Shown here one piece after another: positions 46,006 through 55,751 of a stretch of DNA of 64,000 nt. The notes under the pieces were generated by a model. The model did no database searches, was not told where the DNA came from, and worked only from the letters and a program-made list of their open reading frames with translations. Source of the DNA: Sphingobacterium nematocida (GTDB lineage Bacteria; Bacteroidota; Bacteroidia; Sphingobacteriales; Sphingobacteriaceae); contig NZ_FUZF01000004.1 of the NCBI RefSeq assembly GCF_900168125.1, forward strand, positions 186,001-250,000. Reading direction: 5' to 3'. Within the stretch, counting starts at the first letter, position 1, and every line of letters begins with the position of its first letter. Made by a program: the position numbers and the translations under genes.

Positions 46006-46040
46006 AAGATCGACGTATGCTGTCTGATCTTATCTTTTTT
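46006..46040 (+). terminator. Probable terminator after the IFD-repeat gene
   Basis: AAGATC with GAC pairs with GTC-T-GATCTT, leaving one bulged base, and is followed by TTTTTT (46035-46040). Confidence 0.5.
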
Positions 46041-46057
46041 GTAGATTCAAACCAAAA

Positions 46058-47764
46058 TTGAAGGTCTTGAAAAAAATACAGCTACTTTTGGTTATTTTTA
46101 TTCTTTGTTCATGTTCGAACAAGAAGACTCAAGAGGTGACTGCCGTTCGGTTGGATTTGTCTAAGAATTATCAACGGGCTTTTGATTATCTAGAAAAAGG
46201 ACGGTCCGACAGTGCTTTTATAGCATTTGAAAAGATCAAAAGCTTAGCGGTCGAGGCAAAAGACAGCCTCAACATAGCCCGTTCTTTGATCCAGATGGCT
46301 TTTATCCTTAGAGAGGTTGGAGATTATTATGCTTCGCAAGAGTTCTCTTTAGAAGCAAATAGATACTTGGATAGTACGGACACTACCCATAAAACTTATT
46401 TCAGCTCCAATTATAATAGCCTAGCTAATGTGACAAGTGCGCTAAAAGATGTGCAGAATGCGCTCGAGTTTTATGATAAAGCTATACAATATTCTACAGA
46501 TTCGCTGAATACTAAAGAGTTTTTAAATAATAAGGCAAGGACATTGTCGGATGCGGGAAAAGGGAACGAAGCGTTGAGGATTTATGAGCAGATATTAAAT
46601 GATAGAAACAAGAATGATAACGAATATGCCCGTTCACTAACAAACTATGCCGTCGAACGCGAGAAGTTGGATAAAAAATACAACCCGTTATCGGATCTTC
46701 AAAAGGCATTACGGATTCGTTTGGGCAGGAATGATCAGTGGGGGTTAAACTCTAGCTTTAATCATCTTGCTTTGTATTATGAAGATAAAATACCGGACTC
46801 GGCTCTTCACTATGCAAAATTGAGATACGACATAGTTAGTAGACTCAAAAAACCTGATGAGTGTCTAAAAGCGCTGTATCAATTGATAGCGGTTAGTCCA
46901 GAGGATAAAGCTAAGACCCTTTTTGTTCGCTATAGAGCATTAGGGGATAGTTTACAACGGGTACGCTCAAAGTCAAAGAATCAGTTTGCGTTGATCCGCT
47001 ATGAGGTTGAAAGGAGTAAGTCTGCAAATCTTAAGCTTGAAAAAGATATTAATGACAAATTGTATAGCATCAATATGCAAAGACTGTTAACGATAGGTGG
47101 GAGCATAGTAGTTTCAATTTTAGGCATATTCGGTTACGTGTGGTACAAGAGGCGTAAACAACGCCTACTGTTGGAGAATAATAATCGTATTAAAGAACAT
47201 CAGTTGAAGACATCTAGAAAGGTTCATGACGTCGTTGCCAACGGATTGTATCGGGTTATGACGGAGATTGAAAACCGTGACGATATAGATCGAGAGGGTA
47301 TATTGGATCGACTAGAGGGAATGTATGAAAAGTCAAGAGACATTTCTTACGAAGTTCCCACTTCTGATAGGATCGATACCCAGTTGTATAATGAATCATT
47401 GGGGATTATGTTGCGCTCCTTTGCTACTGAAAATCGTCAGGTAATTTTAGCCGGAAATGATTTGGAGCAATGGACGGCTGTGCCGGTTAATGTTAAAATT
47501 GAGATTGAACAGGTACTTCAAGAACTCATGGTAAACATGCGCAAGCACAGTGAAGCTGATCGGGTGGTGATTCGTTTTGAACGAGCTACAGACATTCTTC
47601 ATATTTATTATATGGATAATGGTATTGGTATACCCTCAAATGTCAAGAAGGGGAATGGATTAAATAGTATAGTCAATCGGGTGGAAAGTATACGCGGCAA
47701 AATTACATTTGTTAATGAGCAGCGGGGAGGTCTGAAAGTTCATATTTCGACTCCTATCTCTTAA
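46058..47764 (+). CDS. TPR-containing membrane histidine kinase
   Basis: Two-component sensor of 568 residues. A lipoprotein-like signal (CSCSN near residue 20) is followed by periplasmic TPR-type helices (about 35-300), one membrane helix (about 348-366) and a cytoplasmic kinase. The phosphoacceptor is probably the histidine of RKVHDVVANGLYRV, and the ATPase motifs are N-box QELMVNMRKHSE, DNGIGI and GNGLNSI. The kinase resembles the HisKA_3/NarX branch. The start is TTG at 46058 or at 46067; the second gives a cleaner MKKIQLLL signal. It pairs with the response regulator 11 bases downstream. Confidence 0.88.
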   Translation: MKVLKKIQLLLVIFILCSCSNKKTQEVTAVRLDLSKNYQRAFDYLEKGRSDSAFIAFEKIKSLAVEAKDSLNIARSLIQMAFILREVGDYYASQEFSLEANRYLDSTDTTHKTYFSSNYNSLANVTSALKDVQNALEFYDKAIQYSTDSLNTKEFLNNKARTLSDAGKGNEALRIYEQILNDRNKNDNEYARSLTNYAVEREKLDKKYNPLSDLQKALRIRLGRNDQWGLNSSFNHLALYYEDKIPDSALHYAKLRYDIVSRLKKPDECLKALYQLIAVSPEDKAKTLFVRYRALGDSLQRVRSKSKNQFALIRYEVERSKSANLKLEKDINDKLYSINMQRLLTIGGSIVVSILGIFGYVWYKRRKQRLLLENNNRIKEHQLKTSRKVHDVVANGLYRVMTEIENRDDIDREGILDRLEGMYEKSRDISYEVPTSDRIDTQLYNESLGIMLRSFATENRQVILAGNDLEQWTAVPVNVKIEIEQVLQELMVNMRKHSEADRVVIRFERATDILHIYYMDNGIGIPSNVKKGNGLNSIVNRVESIRGKITFVNEQRGGLKVHISTPIS

Positions 47765-47775
47765 AAATCTATTGT

Positions 47776-48441
47776 ATGTTTAAAAAGGTACTTATTGCAG
47801 AGGATCATGAAATAGCTAATATTTCAGTACAGAAGACACTCCAGGAACTGGGTATTGTCGACACCAAGTATGTGTATTATTGCGATGATGCATTGACTTG
47901 GATACGTAACGCGATTCGTGACGGAGATCCTTATGATTTGTTAATTACCGATTTATCGTTTGAAGATGATTATAATGCACAACATCTTTCGAGCGGGATT
48001 GATCTCATTAAAGCGGTAAAGATGATACAACCTCAGATTAAAATTATGGTTTTTTCTGCTGAAAACCGAAGTAGCGTGATCGAAGAGCTTTTTAAGATTC
48101 ATGATATTGACGCATATGTCCGTAAAGCAAGGAGAGATGCACAACATTTGCGGGATGCTTTACAAAACACCTTTAATGATCGAAAATATCAATCTCCAGA
48201 TGTTAAACAAGCCATGCGCGATCGCAACACGCATGAATTTAGTGTGCTGGATGTGGGGATTGTTTCTCTTTTGTCTCAGGGAGTACTGCAAAAAAATATC
48301 CCTCAATATTTGCAGGAAAAGGGTATCAAGCCCTCAGGATTAAGCAGTGTAGAAAAGCGACTTGGGATGATGAAGGATTTACTCGGATTCTCGAAGAATG
48401 AACAATTGGTTGCCTACTGTAAAGACATCGGTATAATATAG
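47776..48441 (+). CDS. NarL/LuxR-type response regulator
   Basis: DNA-binding partner of the upstream histidine kinase. The N-terminal receiver domain (about residues 4-125) has the acidic pair Glu9-Asp10 and the phospho-acceptor Asp59 in DLLITDLSF. The C-terminal helix-turn-helix (about 155-221) contains LLSQGVLQKNIPQYLQEKG and SVEKRLGMMKDLLG, which resemble LuxR-type HTH with an unusually long turn. There is no separate promoter apparent, so kinase and regulator are probably one transcript. Target genes are unknown; the small membrane protein at 48557 is one candidate. Confidence 0.85.
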   Translation: MFKKVLIAEDHEIANISVQKTLQELGIVDTKYVYYCDDALTWIRNAIRDGDPYDLLITDLSFEDDYNAQHLSSGIDLIKAVKMIQPQIKIMVFSAENRSSVIEELFKIHDIDAYVRKARRDAQHLRDALQNTFNDRKYQSPDVKQAMRDRNTHEFSVLDVGIVSLLSQGVLQKNIPQYLQEKGIKPSGLSSVEKRLGMMKDLLGFSKNEQLVAYCKDIGII

Positions 48442-48541
48442 CATTTCGTATTGTAGTACTGACTTTCAAAGCTTTTTCCATACAATAGATATTTAATTGG
48501 TTAAAAAATGTTAAATGCATTTAGAATTTGCTGTCTAGATG

Positions 48542-48549
48542 TAAATTTG
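48542..48549 (+). promoter_or_regulatory. Promoter -7 box of small membrane protein gene
   Basis: TAAATTTG matches TAnnTTTG and ends seven bases before the ATG at 48557, again suggesting a leaderless or near-leaderless message. Confidence 0.4.
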
Positions 48550-48556
48550 AGCCGAA

Positions 48557-48940
48557 ATGAAAAGGACGTTATGGATGACGCTTATGGTAATTTGGATAGC
48601 TTGCTGTCCGCTATTGCTATTACTTTCCAGTCCAGTCGTGCCGTCTCCCTCGATAGCACATATCACAACATCTCACTTTAAGCCTTTTAAAAGGTTACAA
48701 GCGGAGCAACAGTCAGAATCTCCTTTTACACAGCAATCTATTATTGAAGGTACGAGTGAACTCGATTTATTTTCTGTTGTACAGAAATATTTGTCCTCAC
48801 CTCACTTTTTCTTTTTGCTTGTTTATGGAGGACTGCTTATTCAATTTTTCTTTTTCTTCAAGCGACGGTTACCACTGTGTTATCACCTGGCTCCTCAAGC
48901 CCAGTATCGATATTTAACACAGCGTGTATTATTGATTTAG
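48557..48940 (+). CDS. Small hypothetical membrane protein
   Basis: I do not recognise this 127-residue protein. It has a hydrophobic N-terminus (residues about 5-28, possibly a signal peptide) and a second helix at about 86-100 (FFFLLVYGGLLIQFFFFF), with a basic C-terminus. It comes 115 bases after the response regulator. Composition and length are plausible for a real gene, but support is limited. Confidence 0.5.
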   Translation: MKRTLWMTLMVIWIACCPLLLLLSSPVVPSPSIAHITTSHFKPFKRLQAEQQSESPFTQQSIIEGTSELDLFSVVQKYLSSPHFFFLLVYGGLLIQFFFFFKRRLPLCYHLAPQAQYRYLTQRVLLI

Positions 48941-49177
48941 AATATCCACTTTGCCGAAAAGAATATCAACCCTGATACATTTCGGTTTTTATATTCCCTA
49001 CAGATATTTTTCTAATGTTGAGCCTCTGCTTAGTTGCTGGTGGCAGTATACCGCTGATTTATATACGGGGATTTTTCTGGTGATCAAATAATCTATATCG
49101 TGATGACGAACTATATGTTGGTTGTTTACGAAGAGGAAATGGGTTATTCTATAAAAAAAACAAAAATTTATATTTCG

Positions 49178-50254
49178 ATGAAAATCAATGCATTTATTGC
49201 AATTGGCGCTGCCCTATGGGTTTCCTGTTCGCCTAAACATGAAGAAAAGACAAGAGAAGAAAAGTACGCATTTACTTCGCCCTTAACAATTGATACTTGT
49301 CTAGTGCGAGAGTATGTTTCGCAGATCCGTTCACTAAAGAATATCGAGATAAGAGCACAAGAAAAGGGGTATCTGCAACAGATCTATGTGGATGAGGGAC
49401 AGTATGTAACTCAAGGGCAGTTGCTTTTTAAGATCATGCCAACCTTGTATCAGGCGGAATTTGAAAAGGCTAAAGCGGAGGCTGATATGGCTTCGATCGA
49501 ACTTCAAAATGCTGAAGCTTTGCTAGCGAAGAACATCGTAGCAACTAATGAGGTTAAAATGGCCAAAGCCAAATATGAACAAGCTAAGGCGGAAATGTCA
49601 ATTGCAAAGGCCCACCTTTCGTTTACGGAGATTCGTGCCCCTTTTAGTGGTACAATAGATCGTATTCCACTGCGCCTTGGAAGCTTGATTGATGAAGGAG
49701 CGTTGTTGACCAATCTTTCGGACAATAATCAGATGCAGGTTTATTTTAACGTGTCTGAGCGCGAGTATTTAGACTATCAGCATGATAAAAAAACTCGGGG
49801 AGAGGACAATGTCGATTTACTTTTGGCTAATAATGAAGTATTACCCTACAAAGGTCATATTGAGTTGATTGAGAGCGAATTTGATAACGAAACAGGGAGC
49901 ATCGCTTTTCGTGCCCGTTTTCCAAATTCGGAGGGTGTATTGAAAAATGGGCAGACCGGAAAAGTACAAATGAAAGTTCCGCTAAAGCAGGCCATAATTA
50001 TACCTCAAAAAGCGACATATGAACTGCAAGATCGTAAATATGTTTTTTTGGTAGACAAAGCAGGGGTGGTTCACGCTAGACACATTGTCGTATCGGGGGC
50101 ATTGCCCGACCTGTACATTGTAGCGTCTGGATTAGAGCCTGAAGAAGTGATATTGCTGGAGGGCGTCCAAAAGGTGAATGAAAATGATAAAGTGAAAGGG
50201 GAGTATATCAAACCACAAACTGCTATTGCTAATCTGCGCGTACAAGCAGAATAA
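49178..50254 (+). CDS. RND efflux periplasmic adaptor (membrane fusion protein) lipoprotein
   Basis: Adaptor linking the inner-membrane pump to the outer-membrane channel. It begins MKINAFIAIGAALWVSC, a lipoprotein signal with Cys17. I prefer this ATG at 49178 (358 residues) to the longer in-frame start at 49100 because of the signal. The HlyD-like barrel-sandwich (IEIRAQEKGYLQQIYVDEGQYV), alpha-hairpin (about 85-155) and beta-barrel domains follow (FTEIRAPFSGTIDRI). It is the first gene of a three-gene operon. Confidence 0.92.
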   Translation: MKINAFIAIGAALWVSCSPKHEEKTREEKYAFTSPLTIDTCLVREYVSQIRSLKNIEIRAQEKGYLQQIYVDEGQYVTQGQLLFKIMPTLYQAEFEKAKAEADMASIELQNAEALLAKNIVATNEVKMAKAKYEQAKAEMSIAKAHLSFTEIRAPFSGTIDRIPLRLGSLIDEGALLTNLSDNNQMQVYFNVSEREYLDYQHDKKTRGEDNVDLLLANNEVLPYKGHIELIESEFDNETGSIAFRARFPNSEGVLKNGQTGKVQMKVPLKQAIIIPQKATYELQDRKYVFLVDKAGVVHARHIVVSGALPDLYIVASGLEPEEVILLEGVQKVNENDKVKGEYIKPQTAIANLRVQAE

Positions 50255-50273
50255 GACTTAAAAAAGACAGAAT

Positions 50274-53200
50274 ATGTTCAACAAATTTATACATAGGCCC
50301 GTGTTGGCCATCGTTATTTCCTTGGTTATTGTTTTTCTTGGTGTTATTGCAATATTCTCCTTGCCTGTTACGCAGTTTCCATCGATTTCGCCGCCAAAAG
50401 TAAACATCACAGCCGAATACCCCGGAGCTAACGGGGAGTTAATGATTAAGTCCGTTATTATTCCTCTAGAAAGAGCTCTGAATGGTGTGCCGGGAATGAA
50501 ATACATGGCTTCTGATGCCGGTAATGATGGAGAGGCTACCATCCAAGTCATATTTAATCTTGGTACAGATCCCAATCAAGCATCCTTAAATGTGCAGAAT
50601 AGGGTGGCTTCCGTCGTTAATAAACTACCTCCTATCGTGGTGCGGGAAGGAGTAAAGGTGACACGGGAGGAATCAAATATGTTAATGTACATCAATATGT
50701 ATTCGGAAGATACCACCTTGAATGGTAACTTCTTGTTTAACTATACGGATCTGAATGTCCTCTCTGAGTTGAAACGAGTGGATGGTGTGGGTACAGCCGA
50801 AATTTTGGGAAACCGGGAGTATGCCATGCGAATATGGTTGAAGCCGGATCGTATGTTGGCTTACAAGATTTCGGCCGAAGACGTTATGAAAGCACTTTCA
50901 GAGCAGAGTTTAGAAGCATCTCCAGGTAAAACGGGTGAAGCTTCGGGTAAGCGATCACAGGCTTTTCAATACGTATTAAAATATTCGGGTCGATATACGA
51001 ATGAGGAGGGTTATGCAAATATTGTGGTTCGTGCTAATCCAAATGGTGAATTATTGCGATTAAAAGATGTTGCTGAGATAGAGTTTGGAAGCGCTTTGTA
51101 CGATTTGTATTCCACACTGAATAACAAGCCTTCCGCAGCTATTACGCTGAAGCAATCGTATGGAAGTAATGCTTCACAGGTTATTAAAGATGTCAAAGCA
51201 CGGATGAAGGAGCTCGAGCCCAGTTTTCCCAAAGGAATTAAGTACGAGATTAGTTATGATGTATCCAATTTTTTGGATGCATCTATGGAAAAAGTAGTGC
51301 ATACTTTGGTTGAGGCCTTTATCCTGGTAGGAATTGTAGTGTTCTTATTTTTAGGTGATTGGCGTTCGACTTTGGTGCCTACCTTGGCGGTACCTGTTTC
51401 ATTGATCGGGACATTTGTTTTGATGCAGGTCTTCGGTATTACCATAAATCTGATTACTTTATTTGCGTTGGTATTGGCTATAGGCATTGTTGTGGATGAT
51501 GCTATAGTTGTAGTCGAAGCTGTACATGCTAAGATGGAAGCAGACCATCTATCTCCACTCAAAGCCACCAAAAAGGCTATTCATGAGATTGCCGGAGCAA
51601 TTATCGCTATTACTTTTTTGATGGCGTCGGTATTTATTCCTGTTGCATTTATGTCGGGGCCCGTTGGCGTGTTTTATCGGCAGTTTTCGATAACAATGGC
51701 GACTTCTATTATCTTATCTGGTATTGTAGCGCTCACATTGACACCGGCACTATGCGCTATTTTATTAAAAAATAATCATAGTAAGAAGCGGAAGCTTTCT
51801 CCTTTGGATCGCTTCATTGCTGCATTCAATCGTTTTTTTGAAGGACAGCTCGGCATGTATCAATCTGTTCTGGCGAAGATTGTCAATAAGCGAGCTTTGA
51901 CCTTTTTGATTATTTTTCTTTTCAGTGTTGGTGCATATTTTATGAACAATAGTTTACCGAGCGGATTCATCCCGAATGAGGATCAAGGTATGATATATGC
52001 CATCATCCAAACGCCTGCGGGAGCCTCTCTAGAGCGAACAAACCAAGTGGCAAATCGCTTGCAGACATTGGCTAAAGATATAGATGGTATAGCTTCAGTA
52101 TCTTCAATTGCTGGTTACGAAATCCTAACTGAGGGTACCTCTGCGAATTCCGGTACTTGTCTGATCAATCTCAAAGATTGGAATGAACGTAAACATAGTG
52201 CACAAGAGATAATAGAGCAACTAGAAGAGAAGGCTAGTGATATTCCGGGAGCGCAGATAGAGTTCTTCCAACCACCCGCAGTTCCTGGGTATGGTGCGGC
52301 AGGCGGTTTTGAACTGCGGTTGTTGGACAAAGAGGGAAATGGCGATTTTCAGAAAATGGAGAAGATAAGCCGTGATTTTGTTGCAGAACTAAATAAACAA
52401 CCAGAACTCTCTTCGGTTTTTACATTCTACAATGCGAGTTTTCCGCAGTATATGTTGAATATTGATAATGATATTGCTCAGCAAAAAGGGGTGACTATCG
52501 AGAATGCAATGAACACGCTATCTACGTTGATCGCTAGTAACTATGAAACGAATTTTATAAAGTTTGGACGTCAATATAAAGTGATGGTGCAAGCACTACC
52601 TGAGTATCGTGCATTGCCAGAGGATATCTTGAAATTATACGTAAAGAATGATAAGGAAGAAATGGTGCCATTTTCTGCTTTCATGCATATGGAAAAAGTA
52701 TATGGATTATCTGAAATTACACGACATAACATGTTTAATGCCTCCGAAATCAGTGGAGCTGCAGCACCAGGACATAGTAGTGGTGAGGCTATTAAGGTAA
52801 TCACAGCGGTCGCCGCTAAGAAATTACCTAGAGGGTACGGTATAGACTGGGCAGGTATATCCAAAGATGAGGTAGGACGGGGTAATCAAGCTATTTATAT
52901 ATTCTTGATCTGTTTGGGATTTGTGTACCTGGTGCTGGCTGCACAGTATGAGAGTTTTATTTTACCTCTCGCTGTTATTCTCTCGCTACCTGTCGGAATC
53001 TTTGGTGCCTTTTTTCTACTCAAACTTTTTGGGTTAGAGAATAATATTTACGCACAGATAGCTTTAGTCATGCTTATCGGTCTACTTGGCAAAAATGCGG
53101 TATTGATTGTAGAATTTGCAGTTCAAGAGCGTCGGAATGGAGCCAGTATTTTGCAGGCAGCAATGGAAGGAGCCCGTGTACGTTTTAGACCTATTTTGAT

Positions 53201-53438
53201 GACATCTTTTGCTTTTATTGCAGGATTGATTCCATTGGTATTTGCTTCGGGCCCGGGGGCTTTAGGTAACCGTACTATTGGTACTGCAGCGGCCGGAGGA
53301 ATGTTTTTCGGAACTGTCATTGGTGTCTTATTGATACCAGGGCTTTATTACATTTTTGCCCGGATGTCTGACGGAAAACAATTGATAAAAAATGAAGAAG
53401 ACAACCCATTAACCGAAGAAATAGATCACCATGGATAA
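50274..53438 (+). CDS. RND multidrug efflux pump, inner-membrane permease (AcrB/MexB type, HAE1)
   Basis: Proton-driven drug exporter of 1054 residues with 12 membrane helices and two large periplasmic loops. The proton-relay aspartates are in GIVVDDAIVVVEAVHAKM in helix 4. The N-terminus FIHRPVLAIVISLVI is typical of HAE1 pumps. Substrates cannot be read from sequence. The gene begins 19 bases after the adaptor and ends eight bases inside the outer-membrane gene. No regulator adjoins the operon. Confidence 0.95.
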   Translation: MFNKFIHRPVLAIVISLVIVFLGVIAIFSLPVTQFPSISPPKVNITAEYPGANGELMIKSVIIPLERALNGVPGMKYMASDAGNDGEATIQVIFNLGTDPNQASLNVQNRVASVVNKLPPIVVREGVKVTREESNMLMYINMYSEDTTLNGNFLFNYTDLNVLSELKRVDGVGTAEILGNREYAMRIWLKPDRMLAYKISAEDVMKALSEQSLEASPGKTGEASGKRSQAFQYVLKYSGRYTNEEGYANIVVRANPNGELLRLKDVAEIEFGSALYDLYSTLNNKPSAAITLKQSYGSNASQVIKDVKARMKELEPSFPKGIKYEISYDVSNFLDASMEKVVHTLVEAFILVGIVVFLFLGDWRSTLVPTLAVPVSLIGTFVLMQVFGITINLITLFALVLAIGIVVDDAIVVVEAVHAKMEADHLSPLKATKKAIHEIAGAIIAITFLMASVFIPVAFMSGPVGVFYRQFSITMATSIILSGIVALTLTPALCAILLKNNHSKKRKLSPLDRFIAAFNRFFEGQLGMYQSVLAKIVNKRALTFLIIFLFSVGAYFMNNSLPSGFIPNEDQGMIYAIIQTPAGASLERTNQVANRLQTLAKDIDGIASVSSIAGYEILTEGTSANSGTCLINLKDWNERKHSAQEIIEQLEEKASDIPGAQIEFFQPPAVPGYGAAGGFELRLLDKEGNGDFQKMEKISRDFVAELNKQPELSSVFTFYNASFPQYMLNIDNDIAQQKGVTIENAMNTLSTLIASNYETNFIKFGRQYKVMVQALPEYRALPEDILKLYVKNDKEEMVPFSAFMHMEKVYGLSEITRHNMFNASEISGAAAPGHSSGEAIKVITAVAAKKLPRGYGIDWAGISKDEVGRGNQAIYIFLICLGFVYLVLAAQYESFILPLAVILSLPVGIFGAFFLLKLFGLENNIYAQIALVMLIGLLGKNAVLIVEFAVQERRNGASILQAAMEGARVRFRPILMTSFAFIAGLIPLVFASGPGALGNRTIGTAAAGGMFFGTVIGVLLIPGLYYIFARMSDGKQLIKNEEDNPLTEEIDHHG

Positions 53439-54867
53439 TAAATTGAACTTAAAATATCTGGTATTTGCAGTTGTAAGCTTTATGATGACAGGCTGTAAGG
53501 TACCCGTGCTAACTGCACAGAAGCCAGTACTTAACCTGCCTCAAGTCTATTCGGAGGGAGAACAAGATAGTACTACTTGGGCCAATATACCTTGGAAGCA
53601 ATTTTTTAAAGATCCTAATTTGCAGCAATTGATCGATACCGCCTTGTCCAATAGCAAGGAGTTGAAGATGGTCCTGCAAGAGGTAGAAATAGCCAAGAGC
53701 GACGTGGCGCTTCGCAGAAGTGATCTTTATCCGAAAGGAGGTGTTCGGATTGAGACGGGGATAGAGAAAGTTGGACGTTACACCAGTCAGGGAGCAGGCG
53801 ATGCCTCGACGGATATGGAACCAGGACGACACATGCCAGATCCATTGAGTGATTTCGGGATTACTGCTTCTGCACACTGGGAAGTGGATATCTGGGGCAA
53901 ACTACATCAAGCACAGGATGCGGCAAAGAACAGATATCTAGCAACTGTTGAAGGCAAAAATTTTGTGCTTAGCAATCTGATAGCAGAGATTGCTACTTCG
54001 TATTATGAGTTGGTTGCAGTGGATAATCAATTAGAGCTGGTTCGTCGTACGATCGATTTGCAAAGTCAAGCGTTAGAGGTCGTTATGGCACAACGTGCCG
54101 TAGGACGTGTGAATGAACTAGCTGTGCAAAAATTTAAGGCCGAATTGCTAAAAACACAGGGATTCGCCTATAAGCTTCAACAGCAAACTGTTGAAGTCGA
54201 AAATAAGATTAACTTTTTACTAGGGAGATATCCGCAGCGGATATCTCGGAATAGGGACGTTTTGATGACGGAACTTCCTTCAGAAGTAAAGTTGGGTATT
54301 CCTGCACAAATACTTCATAATAGACCGGATGTCCAACAGGCTGAACTGGAACTGAAGGCTGCTGATCTGGACGTTAAAGTAGCTAGAGCAGAGTTTTATC
54401 CTTCGCTAGATATCTCCGCTGCGGTAGGTTTGCAGGCTTTTAAACCATCTTATCTTATCAAAGCGCCGGAATCTATGTTGTATTCGCTGGCTGGAGATTT
54501 ATTTGCCCCCCTAATTAATCGGGGAGCTATACAGGCCGAGTTTCGTGCTGCCAGTGCTCGTCAGTTGCAAGTATTGTATCATTATGAGCAGGTCGTACTT
54601 AATGCTTATTTGGAAGTAGCTAATCAAATGTCAAGTATATCAAATTTACAGGCTGAGATTGAAAAACAAGATAAGCAAGTGCAAATATTGAACGAAGCAA
54701 TTATCGTCTCAAAAGAGTTGTTTATTGGAAATAGAGCAGAATATCTGGAAGTATTGACTACACAGAGGGACGTATTAGAATCTAAATTGGATTTGTTTGA
54801 ACTGAAAAAATCACAGTTTTTGTCCCTGATCAATGTGTACAAGGCTGTAGGTGGTGGATGGAAATAA
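53431..54867 (+). CDS. Outer-membrane efflux lipoprotein (TolC/OprM/NodT family)
   Basis: Outer-membrane channel of 478 residues with a lipoprotein signal (MTGC, Cys22) and two OEP domains, each with long coiled-coil helices. Visible family features include NIPWKQFFKDPNLQQLIDTAL early on and RPDVQQAELELKAADLDVKVARA (about residues 296-318). It overlaps the permease gene by eight bases, so the three efflux genes are probably translated together. With the adaptor and permease it forms a complete tripartite system. Confidence 0.94.
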   Translation: MDNKLNLKYLVFAVVSFMMTGCKVPVLTAQKPVLNLPQVYSEGEQDSTTWANIPWKQFFKDPNLQQLIDTALSNSKELKMVLQEVEIAKSDVALRRSDLYPKGGVRIETGIEKVGRYTSQGAGDASTDMEPGRHMPDPLSDFGITASAHWEVDIWGKLHQAQDAAKNRYLATVEGKNFVLSNLIAEIATSYYELVAVDNQLELVRRTIDLQSQALEVVMAQRAVGRVNELAVQKFKAELLKTQGFAYKLQQQTVEVENKINFLLGRYPQRISRNRDVLMTELPSEVKLGIPAQILHNRPDVQQAELELKAADLDVKVARAEFYPSLDISAAVGLQAFKPSYLIKAPESMLYSLAGDLFAPLINRGAIQAEFRAASARQLQVLYHYEQVVLNAYLEVANQMSSISNLQAEIEKQDKQVQILNEAIIVSKELFIGNRAEYLEVLTTQRDVLESKLDLFELKKSQFLSLINVYKAVGGGWK

Positions 54868-54978
54868 TCAAATTTAAAGAAAAGTGCTGCTTTACGGGTT
54901 CCCGTAAATCTAATTTACCACAGTTCTTACCTTTGTGATCGTAAAATATGGTAGAGCATGTAAATACATGATTTAGCT

Positions 54979-55476
54979 ATGGTTTACACACAAACACAGC
55001 AGACGGCCATGAGCATATTCTTCGATTCAAACATTACATTCCTTTTGAGAGAAGGAACTATTACCAATTCCATCATAAAGATGAAAAGAATCTGCAACCT
55101 GTTGACTCGACAATCTGAAAGCTTCGGTGACCTAGAGCGATCGATCTATTTGAGTCAACAGGAACATGGTCATGTTTATTATGTTGACGAAAGATCTATT
55201 CCCCTGCTTTTGGGAGTTTGTTTAACCCTGAACCATTTATTCCCTGATTCTTCTGATTTTGCTCAACTGCTGTTAGAGTCCAACGAAGAGACCGATAGAA
55301 GAGAATTTAACGCTGGAGTATTAGCTGATCCTCAGCTCTCGGATATTGTTGCGGAGTATGAGACGCATTTGAGTGAGCGATTTCACGATCGTACAGAGAG
55401 ACAAAAACTGAGAGTGGCTATCTTAAATCTTTGTGCAGAATTTCGCTTCCATATCACACTAAGCAAGACTGTTTAA
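54979..55476 (+). CDS. Hypothetical soluble protein
   Basis: I do not recognise this 165-residue protein. It lacks a signal peptide and membrane segments and is predicted mostly helical, with an acidic middle part (ESNEETDRREFNAGVL) and a RQKLRVAILNLCAEF helix near the end. An alternative start is the ATG at 55009. It lies 111 bases after the efflux operon and is not obviously linked to it. Confidence 0.6.
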   Translation: MVYTQTQQTAMSIFFDSNITFLLREGTITNSIIKMKRICNLLTRQSESFGDLERSIYLSQQEHGHVYYVDERSIPLLLGVCLTLNHLFPDSSDFAQLLLESNEETDRREFNAGVLADPQLSDIVAEYETHLSERFHDRTERQKLRVAILNLCAEFRFHITLSKTV

Positions 55477-55622
55477 TACTATATTAATCTTTGACCTTTT
55501 TATCAGGTGATCGTAAATGCAGATAAAAATTATTTGCTAATTTTGATATTAAGTACTACTTTAGATTAACAATAGATATAACGTAATCAAATAAAACCTT
55601 TTTTAAATCACATATTAAGTTT

Positions 55623-55662
55623 AAGGAGCGCTATGGTGAAGTTAAAATTCATATTAACTTAA
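55623..55662 (+). other. Nine-codon ORF behind a Shine-Dalgarno site
   Basis: AAGGAG (55623-55628) precedes an ATG at 55633 that opens a nine-codon frame, MVKLKFILT, ending at 55662. It lies 89 bases before the lipoprotein gene. Whether it is a leader peptide, the remains of a gene, or chance is unknown. Confidence 0.3.
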
Positions 55663-55751
55663 CCTAAGCTTCGATTAAAAAGGATAATTTTGTGTTTTTA
55701 CTGATTTCTGACTACTGGAGCGGTCCACTCGACAGAAAATTAGCGAAAAAT

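Noticed and set aside
49100..49177. Longer N-terminus for the RND adaptor
   Set aside because: The extra 26 residues would bury the lipoprotein signal MKINAFIAIGAALWVSC; the ATG at 49178 gives a normal adaptor start.
55692..55751. GTG start for the BACON-like lipoprotein
   Set aside because: The GTG overlaps a TAATTTTG promoter-like box and would place 20 charged residues before a normal lipoprotein signal.
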